Position numbers and translations under genes: made by a program. A DNA stretch of 64,000 bases from Planctomycetota bacterium (GTDB lineage Bacteria > Planctomycetota > UBA1135 > UBA2386): contig JACKIB010000008.1 in the NCBI GenBank assembly GCA_020638695.1, forward strand, positions 62,001 to 126,000. The letters are read 5' to 3'. Within the stretch, counting starts at the first letter, position 1. Each line of letters starts with the position of its first letter. The notes beneath the pieces were generated by a model that saw only the letters and a program-made list of their open reading frames with translations, was not told the origin of the DNA and searched no databases. Positions 38,328 to 47,458 of the stretch are shown here, piece by piece.

Positions 38328-38388
38328 GAGGGCGGAGGAGCCTATCCAAATCGCCGCGGGATGCACGTTCGGGTACGCCTGGCGCCAG

Positions 38389-38417
38389 TTGACAGGCCGC
38401 CGCGGCGTCCCGATCAT
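38389..38417 (+). promoter_or_regulatory. Promoter for tatA, probably leaderless
   Basis: A consensus TTGACA at 38389-38394 is followed by a 17-base spacer and GATCAT at 38412-38417 (four of six matches to TATAAT). The hexamer ends eight bases before the tatA ATG at 38426, so transcription would begin about at the start codon. Confidence 0.5.
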
Positions 38418-38425
38418 CACCGCGG

Positions 38426-38782
38426 ATGAACGCGCCGGTCGTCGAGCTCGCCTACTTCCTGCCCGGGGCAACCGAGTGGGTGGTGATCCTCGTGGTCGGA
38501 ATCATGCTGTTCGGTCGCCGGCTTCCCGAGGTCGGCCGCACCGTCGGCAAGACCATCGTGCAGATGCGTCAGGGCCTGCACAAGCTGAAGATGGAGATGG
38601 ACCTCGACCGCGACCTGGCGGACGTGCGCGACAGCGTGCGCGACTTGCGGACCGATCTCGACCGGTCGGTCGAGGCACCGCGGAAGCTGCTCCGCGACCC
38701 GGGCAGCGTGCTGATGAACCTGACCGACGAGACCCTTTCGACCACCGAGTCGGCACCGCAGCCGCCGAAGGCTGATCGCTAG
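38426..38782 (+). CDS. tatA: Twin-arginine translocase subunit TatA/TatB-like
   Basis: A 118-residue protein. A short N-terminal membrane helix (about 15-30, ATEWVVILVVGIMLFG) is followed by the FGRRLPE hinge and an amphipathic helix (VGRTVGKTIVQMRQGLHKL). The charged C-terminal part (MDLDRDLADVRDSVRDLRTD) is longer than in a typical TatA, so TatB is not excluded. It would form the pore for folded proteins with twin-arginine signals. TatC is not in the window. The TAG stop codon lies in the terminal motif of the next intergenic repeat. Confidence 0.8.
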   Translation: MNAPVVELAYFLPGATEWVVILVVGIMLFGRRLPEVGRTVGKTIVQMRQGLHKLKMEMDLDRDLADVRDSVRDLRTDLDRSVEAPRKLLRDPGSVLMNLTDETLSTTESAPQPPKADR

Positions 38783-38960
38783 CCCGGACGAATCACGAGC
38801 TGCGTCGCGAGCTCGTGCGCGGTCGTCTGGCAAGAGGACGGTAGGTTCTGCCCGGAGGTGGGGTGCCGCTGCGTCGAGGAGCAGATTCCGATGTTCGACA
38901 GCAGAAAGAGTTCAGCATCGAGCCGAGCTACGTGCGCACCAACTGGGTCGCCGATAGTCG
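38779..38960 (+). repeat. Intergenic repeat family, copy 5
   Basis: The copy begins CTAGCCCGGACGAATCACGAG at 38779, the TAG being the tatA stop. It then matches the copy at 36398 through TGCGTCGCGAGCTCGTGC, GACGGTAGGTTCTGCCCGGAGG, GGGGTGCC and CGTCGAGGAGCAGATTC. The right half (after about 38910) is diverged. GATAGTCGGGCGTC near 38952 may be a decayed right terminus. The gap lies between two convergent genes. Confidence 0.75.
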
Positions 38961-39024
38961 GGCGTCGGCGAGTAGGTGACTGGCGCAATCCGCCCGGCCC
39001 ACCCGACACGGTCGCTCGCGCGGA

Positions 39025-39627
39025 TCAGCGGCGCGGCCGCCGGCCGATCGAACTCTGCACCGCCTGGTCCGCTTCGTCGAACAGGTCGGCCCACTCGCCG
39101 GCACCCGGTGCGTTGGCCGCGCGCTTCGCCGCGGCTGCTCGGCGCTCGCGTTCTTCGGCAGCGCTCTTTTGCCACGCCTTGAAGTCGGCGAACTCGTCGC
39201 TGAGCACCTTCTTGTTCTCCGAGATGAGGCCGACGTAGGGGAAGATCTCGACGTCGTACTTCTTCTGCAGCCCCATCAGCACGTCGGCGGTCACCAGCAC
39301 CGGCATCGAGACGGTGAGGATGTCGCCGAACAACCCCATCGGGACCAGCATGTGCTGGAAGAAGTCGATGTCCTCGATCCTCGCCCGGGTCTCCTGAGAG
39401 ATGTCGTAGTTGCCCGCCAGGATGAACGGCAGCTGGAAGTTCTCGACCACCACGCGGGCCAAGTCCCACTCGGCGATGTGACCGGCCTCGACCAGGATGT
39501 CGACGAACGGTTCGCCTTCCTTGTCCTGGATGTAGAGCGCGTCGGTGATCACCTCCGCCGCGACCACGCCCTTCTGCGTCAGCACCTCGGCGAGGCGCAT
39601 GCTGGTGAGCTTGTCGAGTCCCTTCAC
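39025..39627 (-). CDS. MshEN/GspE N-terminal-domain-like protein
   Basis: A 200-residue protein from GTG 39627. LAEVLTQKGVVAAEVITDAL and the later segment FVDILVEAGHIAEWDLARVV form a double-helix repeat that matches the MshEN (GspE N-terminal) domain, known in some proteins to bind cyclic di-GMP. A second part (HMLVPMGLFGDILTVSMPV, TADVLMGLQKKYDVEIFPY) continues the same fold. The last 50 residues are charged and probably disordered. No secretion ATPase domain is attached. It lies 56 bases downstream of the MlaFE-like gene. Confidence 0.7.
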   Translation of the reverse strand: MKGLDKLTSMRLAEVLTQKGVVAAEVITDALYIQDKEGEPFVDILVEAGHIAEWDLARVVVENFQLPFILAGNYDISQETRARIEDIDFFQHMLVPMGLFGDILTVSMPVLVTADVLMGLQKKYDVEIFPYVGLISENKKVLSDEFADFKAWQKSAAEERERRAAAAKRAANAPGAGEWADLFDEADQAVQSSIGRRPRR

Positions 39628-39683
39628 AGTCGGACTATCGGCGCGCCGCTCGCGGGCCTTGAAGTCCCCAGGTCCCGGAGCGG

Positions 39684-41195
39684 TCAGGTGAACTGCCAGA
39701 CGGTGAACAACCCGTGGACCAGCAGCGTGGTCAACATCCCGACGACGATGCTCTGATTGACCGCATCTCCGACGTCCTGGCCCGAACGCTTCGGTCCCAT
39801 GGCCAGGTGGTAGGTGGACACCGAGACCAGGTAGCCCGACAGCACCGCCTTGGCCAATACCGCCCGCAGGTCGGGTAGGCCGGTGCTGTGGAAGAATGCG
39901 GCACAGAATCGCACCATGGTGACGTCGCTGACCAGCCCCGCGGCGGCCGCCGATGCCAAGGTCGCCAGCACGATCGCCCCCAGGGTGACGAGGGGCAGCG
40001 CGAGGACGAACCCGTAGGTCAACGGGGTGAGCAGGTAGTCGGCGGGCCGCACCCCCATCAGCATCAGCGCCGAGACCTGGTTGCTGCGCTTCATCGTGCC
40101 GAGGCGCGCTGCCGCGCCTGCGGCGATCCGTGCGGTGAAGAAGAACCCGGACATCAGCGGTGCCAGCACTCCGACCAGGACCTTCCCCACGCCGATCAGG
40201 ATCTGGTCCTCGAAGGCCCCCTCGAGTGGGCTGTTGCGCAGCGCGAAGAAGGTGGTCAGGAAGCCCAGCAGCAGCGTGCCGAGGCCGGCGAAGAACGCCG
40301 ACTCGATCAGGCAGCGCCAGACTGTGCGGACGCACAGGACCGGGTAGACCGGTGGCAGGTGCAGCACGCTGGTCAGCAGCGTGTGGGTGAGCGAGCCCAA
40401 CTCCCCGATACTGCGCCCCACCGCGGCCAACACCGGATCCTCGGCCCGGTGCGCCACGACGCCGGGCCGCGGCAGGTGTGGCTCGGCGTGCAGGCCCGGG
40501 TCGTCGGGGCTGCGCAACCGCAACGTGTGGGAGGCATCGTCGATCTCCACGACCTTGTCCGCCAGGTCGGCGAACGCCTGCAGGTCGTGCGTGATCACCA
40601 GCGTGGTGCGCGGCCGAGCCGCGTCACGGTGCGTGTCGCGCAACAGGGTGGCGAGCTGTCGTCCCGCTGGCCCATCGAGTCCGGCTGTCGGCTCGTCGAA
40701 CAGGAACAGCTCAGGCTCGGCGGCCAAGCCGCGCGCTACCCCGGCGCGCTTGCGCATTCCCCCGGACAGCGCCGATACCCGGGCCGGTAGTTCGCGGAGC
40801 CCGACTTGGTTGAGCAACCCTACGGCGAGCTTGGTCGAGCGGCGCGCGGCGGTGAGCGCCAGCTCCACGTTCTCGCGCGGCGACAAGTCGTCGAGCAGTC
40901 CTTCGTCCTGCAACACCGCCGCGACGCGACCACGCAGCGCGCGCGGGTAGGTCCGGTCGATACGCAGTCCGAGCACCGCGCAGGTCCCCGAGACGATGGC
41001 CCGATTGTCGCGTGGGTCGAACAGACCGGTCAACCAGCGCAGCAACGTCGACTTGCCGGACCCGCTGCGCCCGACCACCAGGTAGAAACCACCCGCCGCG
41101 AGCTCGAAGTTGCATCGCTGCAGGACGGGACGGCGTCCCTCGGGGGTCGCGAGCGCGAGGCTGAACTCGACCAGCCGCAGCGCCGGTTGGCTCAC
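39684..41195 (-). CDS. MlaF-MlaE fusion: ABC ATPase joined to MlaE-type permease
   Basis: A 503-residue protein that joins the two inner-membrane parts of a phospholipid ABC transporter. Residues 1-235 are the ATPase: Walker A GRSGSGKST at 42-50, signature SGGMRKR at 144-150, Walker B LFLFDEPT at 163-170. Residues 255-503 are MlaE-like, with five or so hydrophobic helices and the typical TARIAAGAAARLGTMKRSNQ and ALMLMGVRP segment. In E. coli these are separate proteins. The GTG start overlaps the stop of the MCE gene by four bases (GTGA), so the MCE protein and this protein are made together. It probably moves lipids between the inner membrane and periplasmic MCE carriers. Confidence 0.88.
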   Translation of the reverse strand: MSQPALRLVEFSLALATPEGRRPVLQRCNFELAAGGFYLVVGRSGSGKSTLLRWLTGLFDPRDNRAIVSGTCAVLGLRIDRTYPRALRGRVAAVLQDEGLLDDLSPRENVELALTAARRSTKLAVGLLNQVGLRELPARVSALSGGMRKRAGVARGLAAEPELFLFDEPTAGLDGPAGRQLATLLRDTHRDAARPRTTLVITHDLQAFADLADKVVEIDDASHTLRLRSPDDPGLHAEPHLPRPGVVAHRAEDPVLAAVGRSIGELGSLTHTLLTSVLHLPPVYPVLCVRTVWRCLIESAFFAGLGTLLLGFLTTFFALRNSPLEGAFEDQILIGVGKVLVGVLAPLMSGFFFTARIAAGAAARLGTMKRSNQVSALMLMGVRPADYLLTPLTYGFVLALPLVTLGAIVLATLASAAAAGLVSDVTMVRFCAAFFHSTGLPDLRAVLAKAVLSGYLVSVSTYHLAMGPKRSGQDVGDAVNQSIVVGMLTTLLVHGLFTVWQFT

Positions 41196-42694
41196 CGTTT
41201 GGGCCTCAGCGACTCCGGCAGGGGTTTGAGGCCGAGCACCGTCGGCTTCGGTGCCTTGACGCCGCGCTGCGCCGCGACGCCGACCACCTTGCCCCCCCGC
41301 AACACCGCGCCCCCACGGGTCGCGCCGAGATCGAACGCGGTCGGCGCGAGCGATGCGGGCTCGCGGGTTGCCCCGTCCGTGCCCGTGCACTGCACTTGCA
41401 GTCCGTCGCTGCCCACCTCGGCGTCACCGACGAACTCGAACAACTCGGGCCGGGAAGTAGCGTGTTTCAACGGCAGACCGTCGACCCGCAGCACGAGCAG
41501 GTCGGTGCCGTTGGGCGCCACCCAGAGGCGCGTCGCGGGGAGTGCCTGGCCGCTCGCCAGCTGCACGCGGATGCGCTCGTTCTTGATCTCCGGAGCGATA
41601 CCGAACGCCTCGACGTGGTAGTAGGCCGCGTCGCACACGCTGCGGCAGGTGAGCACCAAGGCGGTGCCCCGCGCGTCGAGGTAGAGCACGCCGGTGCCTT
41701 CGCGGCGCAGCAAGTCGTTCGGCGTCAGCCAATCGACGTCCTCGGCGGCGTACACGATCCGCACCAGGACGATGCCGCTCGACGTGCTCGGTGCTTTGCT
41801 CGGCGGCTTGGCGCGTAGCGCGGCCGGCGGTACATCGCTGATCGCGATTGCCGGGCGATCGGCTGCAGCCGCGACGCGGTAGCCGTCGGGAACCGGTGCG
41901 CCCCGTTTGGGGCCATTCGGCACCGTGTAGTAGGCGAGGAACGGGCTGATCAGCGCCCCCAGTTCGTGCATCGCGACCGGGTTGGACAAGCTGAACTGCA
42001 GGTTGACTTGCGGCTTGGCCACCCAGAACACCGAGGTGTCGGTGACCGTGGTGCGAAACTCGGCCGCGATCCGCATATCGACCACCACGTGGCTGCCGTC
42101 CGCCGCGAGGGTGAGCTCGCGAACCTCACCGGTCTCCATGCCGCGGTACATCAACCTGGCGCCAACCGCGATGCCGTGGTTCTCCGGCAGCAACACCTGT
42201 AGGCGCAGATCGTCGCGTTGCACCGGCGGCAGGATCACGTCGCGACGCAACGCGGCAGGCGCCTCTTCGCCGACCAGGCGACTGCCCGCCGGAACCGGTT
42301 CGCCGAACGGCACGGGGGTAGCGAACGACAGGTAGGCATCGCGGACCAGCGTCTCGAGACCGGACACCCCGCCGCCAAAGCCGTGGAAGCGCGGGGTCAC
42401 GATCCAGAAGCGGCTGTTGTTGCACACCAACCGGCGCGCATCGTCACGGATGGTCAGCGACACGATCGCGCGCGCGCCATCTTCGTCGACCTCGACGTTC
42501 TGCACCGAGCCCACCCGGATCCCGCGGTAGTGCACGTCCGCGCCCGACTTCAAGCCACGCCCATCGAGGAACGACACCTCGATGCCGTACTGTTCCCGGT
42601 CACCGCCAGGACGAGCTTGGCGGTACAGATACCAACCCCCGGTCGCCATCACCGCCAGCGTGACGACGCCGAGGACGTACCGGATGCGGTCCAT
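41192..42694 (-). CDS. MCE (MlaD/PqiB-like) protein with C-terminal trypsin-like pseudoprotease domain
   Basis: A 500-residue protein with a single N-terminal membrane helix (about 6-24). Two MCE domains follow: about 35-130 (YGIEVSFLDGRGLKSGADVH) and 163-255 (LRLQVLLPENHGIAVGARLM). Residues 330-480 are different and look like a chymotrypsin fold: GTGVLYLDARGTALVLTC (333-350), TDLLVLRV (397-404) with the aspartate position, and GATRGGAVL with GGKVVGVAA (457-475). The catalytic His (would lie near 352) and the Ser (usual GDSGGP) are absent. It starts directly after the gyrB stop and shares GTGA with the MlaFE gene. It would be the periplasmic lipid carrier of that transporter. Confidence 0.8.
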   Translation of the reverse strand: MDRIRYVLGVVTLAVMATGGWYLYRQARPGGDREQYGIEVSFLDGRGLKSGADVHYRGIRVGSVQNVEVDEDGARAIVSLTIRDDARRLVCNNSRFWIVTPRFHGFGGGVSGLETLVRDAYLSFATPVPFGEPVPAGSRLVGEEAPAALRRDVILPPVQRDDLRLQVLLPENHGIAVGARLMYRGMETGEVRELTLAADGSHVVVDMRIAAEFRTTVTDTSVFWVAKPQVNLQFSLSNPVAMHELGALISPFLAYYTVPNGPKRGAPVPDGYRVAAAADRPAIAISDVPPAALRAKPPSKAPSTSSGIVLVRIVYAAEDVDWLTPNDLLRREGTGVLYLDARGTALVLTCRSVCDAAYYHVEAFGIAPEIKNERIRVQLASGQALPATRLWVAPNGTDLLVLRVDGLPLKHATSRPELFEFVGDAEVGSDGLQVQCTGTDGATREPASLAPTAFDLGATRGGAVLRGGKVVGVAAQRGVKAPKPTVLGLKPLPESLRPKR

Positions 42695-45181
42695 TCACAC
42701 GTCCAGGTTGGTGGCCTCGAGAGCGTGCTTCTCGATGAACTCGCGGCGCGGCTCGACGTCCGGTCCCATCAACACCGTGAACATCTCGTCGGTCTTCACG
42801 GCGTCCTCGATGGTCACGCGGTACAGCGTTCGCCTCTCCGGATCCATGGTCGACTCGTAGAGCTGCGAACCGTTCATCTCGCCAAGGCCCTTGTAGCGAT
42901 CGACCACCAGATCGGTCTCACACAACTTCTGGATCGCGGCGTAGGCGTCCTGCAGCCGCTCGTACTCGGTCTGGGTCTCGCCGTTCTGGATGGTCACCTT
43001 GCCGCCGCGGGGCGACAGCAGGTCTGGCGACAGCCCCAGTCCCAGCAGCGCTTGGAGCGTCGGCGTGAGGTCCTTGCCGACGTGCAGCGAGTAGACCTCC
43101 ACATCGGCCTCCTCCCGATTGCAGCTCGAGCCCGGTCCCTCGTAGACCCGCAGCGTTCCGCCGCCGCGGAGTTCCGCCAGGCGGGCTTCGAGCTGCGCCG
43201 CGGTGTCGAGGAACTCGGTGTGCTCGCCGCGTCGCAAGTAGAACGCCGGCAACTCCATGCCCGGGACGCGCGCCTGTGCGACGTAGTCGGCGAACGGCAC
43301 CTCGGCCTCGGTGGGGAGTCGGCGGGGGAAGTTCAGCAGCTTGCCGAGGAGCTTCATCAGTTGCTGCAGTTGCTCGCCGGCGAACGAGCGCTTCTGTCCG
43401 TCCATCACCGGGACGATCAGCTCGGTGTTGCCGACGCCCATCGACATGACGATCGCGTCGCGCTCCTCCTCGGTGATCGCGTAGCGGTAGTTCTTGGTGG
43501 GGTTCTTCTTGCTCTTGACCAAGTACAGCGGCGGCTGCGCGACGAACACGTAGCCGCGTTCCACCAGCTGCGGCATCTTGCGGTAGAACAGGGTGAGCAG
43601 CAGGGTTCGGATGTGGCTGCCGTCCACATCCGCGTCGGTCATGATGATGATCTTGCCGTAGCGCAGCTTGGTCTCGTCGAACTCGTCGGTCAGGAACCCC
43701 GTGCCGAGCGCGGTGACGATCGTGCGGATCTCCTCGTGGTTGAGGATGCTGTCGACCGGCGCTTTCTCGACGTTGAGGATCTTGCCGCGCAACGGCAGGA
43801 TCGCCTGGAACGAAGCTCGACCCTGCTTGGCGGTGCCGCCTGCCGAGTCACCCTCGACCACGAACAGCTCTGCGTCTTCGCGCTTGGTGCCCTTGTGGCA
43901 GTCGGCGAGCTTCGCCGGCAGGGAGTTGCCCTCCAGCGCCGATTTCCGCCGCACCAGCTCGCGGGCCTTGCGGGCTGCCTCGCGGGCACGCAACGCCTCC
44001 ATCGCCTTGGTGAAGATCGCTTTCGGCGCCACCGGGTTCTCCTCGAAGAACTCGCGCAGACCCTCGCCGATGATCGTCTCGACGATTCCCTGCACCTCCC
44101 GGTTGCCCAACTTGGTCTTGGTCTGCCCCTCGAACTGCGGCTCGGGAACACGCACCGACAGCACGGTGGTCAGTCCTTCGCGCAGGTCGTCACCACCGGG
44201 GGGGTTCTCCTTCGCCTTGATGAGATTGTGGGCCCGCGCGTAGTTGTTCAGTGACCGCGTGAGCGCGGTGCGGAACCCCACCAAGTGCGAACCACCTTCG
44301 ACAGTGTTGATGCTGTTGACAAAGGTGAAGATGCTCTCGTTGTAGCCGTCGTTGTACTGCAGGGCGAGTTCGACCTCGTACTCCTGGTCTTCGACAGTCG
44401 GCGAAGGCACCGTCTTGGTCACGTACACGGTGTCGTGGATGACCGTCTTGGCGCGGTTGAGGTGCTTGACGAACTCGCGCAGTCCGCCGGGGAAGCAGAA
44501 CGTGTCACTCTGCCCGGACCGCTCGTCGGTCAGCGTCAGCGTCAGACCGTTGCGCCCCATCAGGTAGGCCAATTCGCGCAGACGCTGGCGCAGCACTTCG
44601 TAACTGAACTCGTTCTGGTCCATCACCGTGAAGTCGGGATGGAAGCGCACCAGAGTTCCGGTGTGATCCGGGTCGGCCGTCTCGCCGATCACCTTCATGT
44701 CGCTGGTCTTCTCACCGCGACCGAAGGTCATCTTGTAGATCTTGCCGTCGCGGAACACCTCGACCTCGAGCCAATCCGACAAGGCGTTGACCACCGAGAT
44801 GCCGACGCCGTGCAACCCGCCGGACACCTTGTAGCTACCCTTGTCGAACTTGCCGCCGGCGTGCAGTTTGGTGAGGATCACCTCGAGCGCCGGGACCCCG
44901 GTCTCGTGCATGTCCACCGGGATCCCCCGGCCGTTGTCGCGCACCGACACCGAACCGTCCTTCTCGACGCGCACGTCGACCCGGTCGGCGCGCTTCTGCA
45001 TCACCTCGTCGATCGAGTTGTCGACGACCTCCCACACCAAGTGGTGTAGGCCCTTGAGTCCGGTGTCGCCGATGTACATCGACGGGCGCGTGCGCACCGC
45101 GAGCAGACCCTCGAGCACCTTGATCGAGCTCGCGTCGTAGCGGGGCTCGCCCTGACTCCCTTTGCGGGACTCCTCAGACAT
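42695..45181 (-). CDS. gyrB: DNA gyrase subunit B
   Basis: An 828-residue type IIA topoisomerase ATPase subunit. RPSMYIGDTG and VVDNSIDEV form the nucleotide pocket, DNGRGIPVDMHE the Bergerat fold, and VVEGDSAGGTAKQGR and DADVDGSHIRTLLLTLFYR the TOPRIM metal sites. MEPDMSEES is the possible earlier start; MSEES at 45181 is preferred and overlaps the DciA-like stop by eight bases. The length is close to the 800-residue E. coli GyrB, including the late insert LQVL-free end. gyrA is not in the window. The MCE gene begins right after its stop. Confidence 0.95.
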   Translation of the reverse strand: MSEESRKGSQGEPRYDASSIKVLEGLLAVRTRPSMYIGDTGLKGLHHLVWEVVDNSIDEVMQKRADRVDVRVEKDGSVSVRDNGRGIPVDMHETGVPALEVILTKLHAGGKFDKGSYKVSGGLHGVGISVVNALSDWLEVEVFRDGKIYKMTFGRGEKTSDMKVIGETADPDHTGTLVRFHPDFTVMDQNEFSYEVLRQRLRELAYLMGRNGLTLTLTDERSGQSDTFCFPGGLREFVKHLNRAKTVIHDTVYVTKTVPSPTVEDQEYEVELALQYNDGYNESIFTFVNSINTVEGGSHLVGFRTALTRSLNNYARAHNLIKAKENPPGGDDLREGLTTVLSVRVPEPQFEGQTKTKLGNREVQGIVETIIGEGLREFFEENPVAPKAIFTKAMEALRAREAARKARELVRRKSALEGNSLPAKLADCHKGTKREDAELFVVEGDSAGGTAKQGRASFQAILPLRGKILNVEKAPVDSILNHEEIRTIVTALGTGFLTDEFDETKLRYGKIIIMTDADVDGSHIRTLLLTLFYRKMPQLVERGYVFVAQPPLYLVKSKKNPTKNYRYAITEEERDAIVMSMGVGNTELIVPVMDGQKRSFAGEQLQQLMKLLGKLLNFPRRLPTEAEVPFADYVAQARVPGMELPAFYLRRGEHTEFLDTAAQLEARLAELRGGGTLRVYEGPGSSCNREEADVEVYSLHVGKDLTPTLQALLGLGLSPDLLSPRGGKVTIQNGETQTEYERLQDAYAAIQKLCETDLVVDRYKGLGEMNGSQLYESTMDPERRTLYRVTIEDAVKTDEMFTVLMGPDVEPRREFIEKHALEATNLDV

Positions 45182-45476
45182 GTCCGGTTCCACCCATCCG
45201 AAACGTAATGCTGGCGACCTTTCGCTTGGTCAGAATCTCGTTCATCCGCTCCCGGATCTCCTCACGACGGAACCCGGACAGCTCGGCATAGAGCGGCGAC
45301 GAGTCCACCTCGACCACCAACTTGCCGCTGCGAAAACCACGCACCGTGCAGTGCGTCGACTGTTGCTCGCCCAGCACCTGTTCCAGCGCGTCGACGAGAT
45401 CACCCCGGCGGGACTCGGCCTTGACCTCACGGATGATTCCCTTGAGCAGGTCTCCTGCCCGCGTTGGGTCCCCCAC
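45174..45476 (-). CDS. DciA-like (DUF721) protein
   Basis: A 100-residue protein from GTG 45476, two bases after the dnaN stop. DLVDALEQVLGEQQSTH and CTVRGFRSGKLVVEVDSSP and YAELSGFRREEIRERMNEIL form the DUF721 pattern, found in DciA, the helicase operator of bacteria without DnaC or DnaI. No longer helix-rich tail is present. The position between dnaN and gyrB, where many bacteria have recF, supports a replication role. RecF itself was not found. Confidence 0.75.
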   Translation of the reverse strand: MGDPTRAGDLLKGIIREVKAESRRGDLVDALEQVLGEQQSTHCTVRGFRSGKLVVEVDSSPLYAELSGFRREEIRERMNEILTKRKVASITFRMGGTGHV

Positions 45477-45478
45477 GT

Positions 45479-46585
45479 TCAGGAACCGCTGATCGGCATG
45501 AGGATGTAGGTGAACGACTCGCCGAGCGTCATCTTCACCGGGGTCGAATCGTCGCCCATGTCGAGGCGAAGCTGCTCCAGGTCGCACACCTTGAGCGCCT
45601 CCAACACGAAATCGGGGTTGAAGCTCAGGCTACCGCCCGCGCCCCGCACGTCGACGTCCATCACCTGCTCGGCACGCCCCACACCGGTGCTCTCGGCGGA
45701 CATCTCCAAGGTCTGACTGCCGAAGTTCATCTGCACCAGACGCATGTCGCCGCTGCTGAGGATCGCGACCTTGCGCACGTTCCGCTCCAAGAGATCCCGG
45801 CTGATCTCGCACGTCGTGTCGGCGGCCTTGGGAATCACCACCTCGTAGTCGGGGAAGTTGCACTCGAGCAGCTGGGAGACCAACAGCGAGGTCTCGAAGC
45901 GGAACGCGACCTGGTTTTCGGTGAAGGTGACGGTGACCTCGGCCTGCGAGTCATCGTGGATTGCCTTGCCGAGCAGCTGCAGGGTGCGGATCGGAATCAC
46001 CGCCTTGAACTCGGGGACCTGTCCGCCGTGCCCATCGAGGTTCTCGTAGGTGAGGGCCAGCCGGCGCCCATCGGTGGCCACCACCCGCAGGCACGCCTCA
46101 CGGCAATCGAACAGCACGCCGTTGATGGTGTAGCGCGACTCCTCCTTGGCGGCGGCGAACATCGTCTTGCGGACCATGTCGAGCAACCGCGCGGCGGGGA
46201 GCCGGATCGAGTGGCCGTGTTCGGGCGACGCAGGTCGTGGGAAGCGCTCCGGCTCGTCCCCGACCAGCACGAACGAACCGCCACCGCTCTCGATGGTGCA
46301 CCGGAGCTCGGTGCTGCGCATGGTCACCGTGGGCTCCGAGAGTTCGCGCACCAGGGCGGTGATCTGCTTGGCCGGCAACAGCATGCTGCCCGGTTGGTGC
46401 ACCTTCACGGTCTCCAGCACCACGCTGCCCGAGATTTCGTTGTCGGTAGCCGACAGAGTCAGGGAGTCACCGGTCGCTTCCAGCAGCACGTTCTGCAGGA
46501 TCGGCTTGGTGGTCTTCAGCGGCACCAGCCCGGCGACGAACGAGAGTGCATCCGAGAGCTGGTGTCGGTCGCAGAGGATCTTCAT
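45479..46585 (-). CDS. dnaN: DNA polymerase III subunit beta (sliding clamp)
   Basis: A 368-residue clamp. MKILCDRHQLSDALSFVAGL opens domain 1, and LPAKQITALVRELSEPTV, FAAAKEESRYTINGVLFDC and VKMTLGESFTYILMPI mark the later domains. The final MPISGS lies where clamps end in the conserved M-P-(M/V/I)-R/K tail. The start is ATG 46585. The gap of 873 bases to the end of dnaA is unusually long and may hold the origin or a promoter. It shares a strand with dnaA, dciA-like and gyrB. Confidence 0.95.
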   Translation of the reverse strand: MKILCDRHQLSDALSFVAGLVPLKTTKPILQNVLLEATGDSLTLSATDNEISGSVVLETVKVHQPGSMLLPAKQITALVRELSEPTVTMRSTELRCTIESGGGSFVLVGDEPERFPRPASPEHGHSIRLPAARLLDMVRKTMFAAAKEESRYTINGVLFDCREACLRVVATDGRRLALTYENLDGHGGQVPEFKAVIPIRTLQLLGKAIHDDSQAEVTVTFTENQVAFRFETSLLVSQLLECNFPDYEVVIPKAADTTCEISRDLLERNVRKVAILSSGDMRLVQMNFGSQTLEMSAESTGVGRAEQVMDVDVRGAGGSLSFNPDFVLEALKVCDLEQLRLDMGDDSTPVKMTLGESFTYILMPISGS

Positions 46586-47458
46586 CGGATCAGGCTCGAG
46601 GAGACCGGCAGGACGCCCACGCCGGCCGGTACCTAGGGTTGTCGCCAGACGGGGTGTCGAGCATGCGAACGAGCTCTGGATCATGAAGAGAACAAGAGAA
46701 GATCTTCTCTCTTCTCTCTCTCGTACACCTCGTCTGAGGAGTGGAAATGGTAGCGGAACGGTCCCCGGGATTCGATCGACAAGCCCGTTCCAGGCCGGCT
46801 TTCGGCGAGTCACCCACCGCGCTCGACGTGGTGTAGAACCACCCCGACGCAGGTCGCGCTGAGCGGAAACCCGTGGGCGCGCGGTGGAGGCTGAAGACGG
46901 TGAGCGAGCAACCGTCCCGAAACCGCACAGAGGACTCGACGAACCCTCCCGGCCCGCTCGGCAAATCCTCGATCGCTTCGACACCGACCCCATGTGGCGT
47001 CCCGCGGAAGGAGGTCCCAGGACAGGTCGAGGGTTTGGGGAGACTCTGGGGAAACCGTCGAAGGGGGAAACTGGTCGGGGTGCGTCCGCCGGTCGGTGTG
47101 GGACGCCAAGGGCGTCGGCGGGGGCGCGCTTCACGTCTCCCCCCAGAGCCGCGGCGCTGGAACGGCGGCCGACGTGCGGCGATCGCCGGCCCCCGCTGAA
47201 CTTCCCAGCGGCCACGCTGGTCCTGGTCGGCCGCGGCCAACGGTCCGACCGTGGGTGTTGGCGGGCCGGAACCGGAGCTCTGCGGGGCCGCACCACCGAA
47301 CTCGCTCCCTCCGCGGCTCCCCCGACGTGCGGATCACCGCAGCGGGCGCGAGGCGTTCCGAGGCGGCCAGCCAACGGCCCCGCAAGTCGCTCCATCGGGC
47401 ACCGTGAGCCGATCCGCCGGACCCGCATCCTCCCGGGTCGAGCTCTGCGAAGGAGTCC
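46586..47458. other. 873-base gap between dnaN and dnaA; origin candidate
   Basis: No convincing coding sequence was seen in this stretch. At 46683-46725 lies an AT-richer purine/pyrimidine tract with a perfect 16-bp palindrome, AGAGAAGATCTTCTCT (46695-46710), followed by repeated TCTCTC. This is well below the local GC content and could be a DNA unwinding element or a regulatory site. Around 47030-47080, reverse strand, GTTTCCCC occurs twice and CTCCCCAAAC once. No TTATCCACA box was recognised. The remainder is GC-rich with no clear structure. Whether this is oriC was not established. Confidence 0.4.

Noticed and set aside
45174..46585. recF between dnaN and gyrB
   Set aside because: The only gene there is the 100-residue DciA-like one; no Walker A-containing protein fits.
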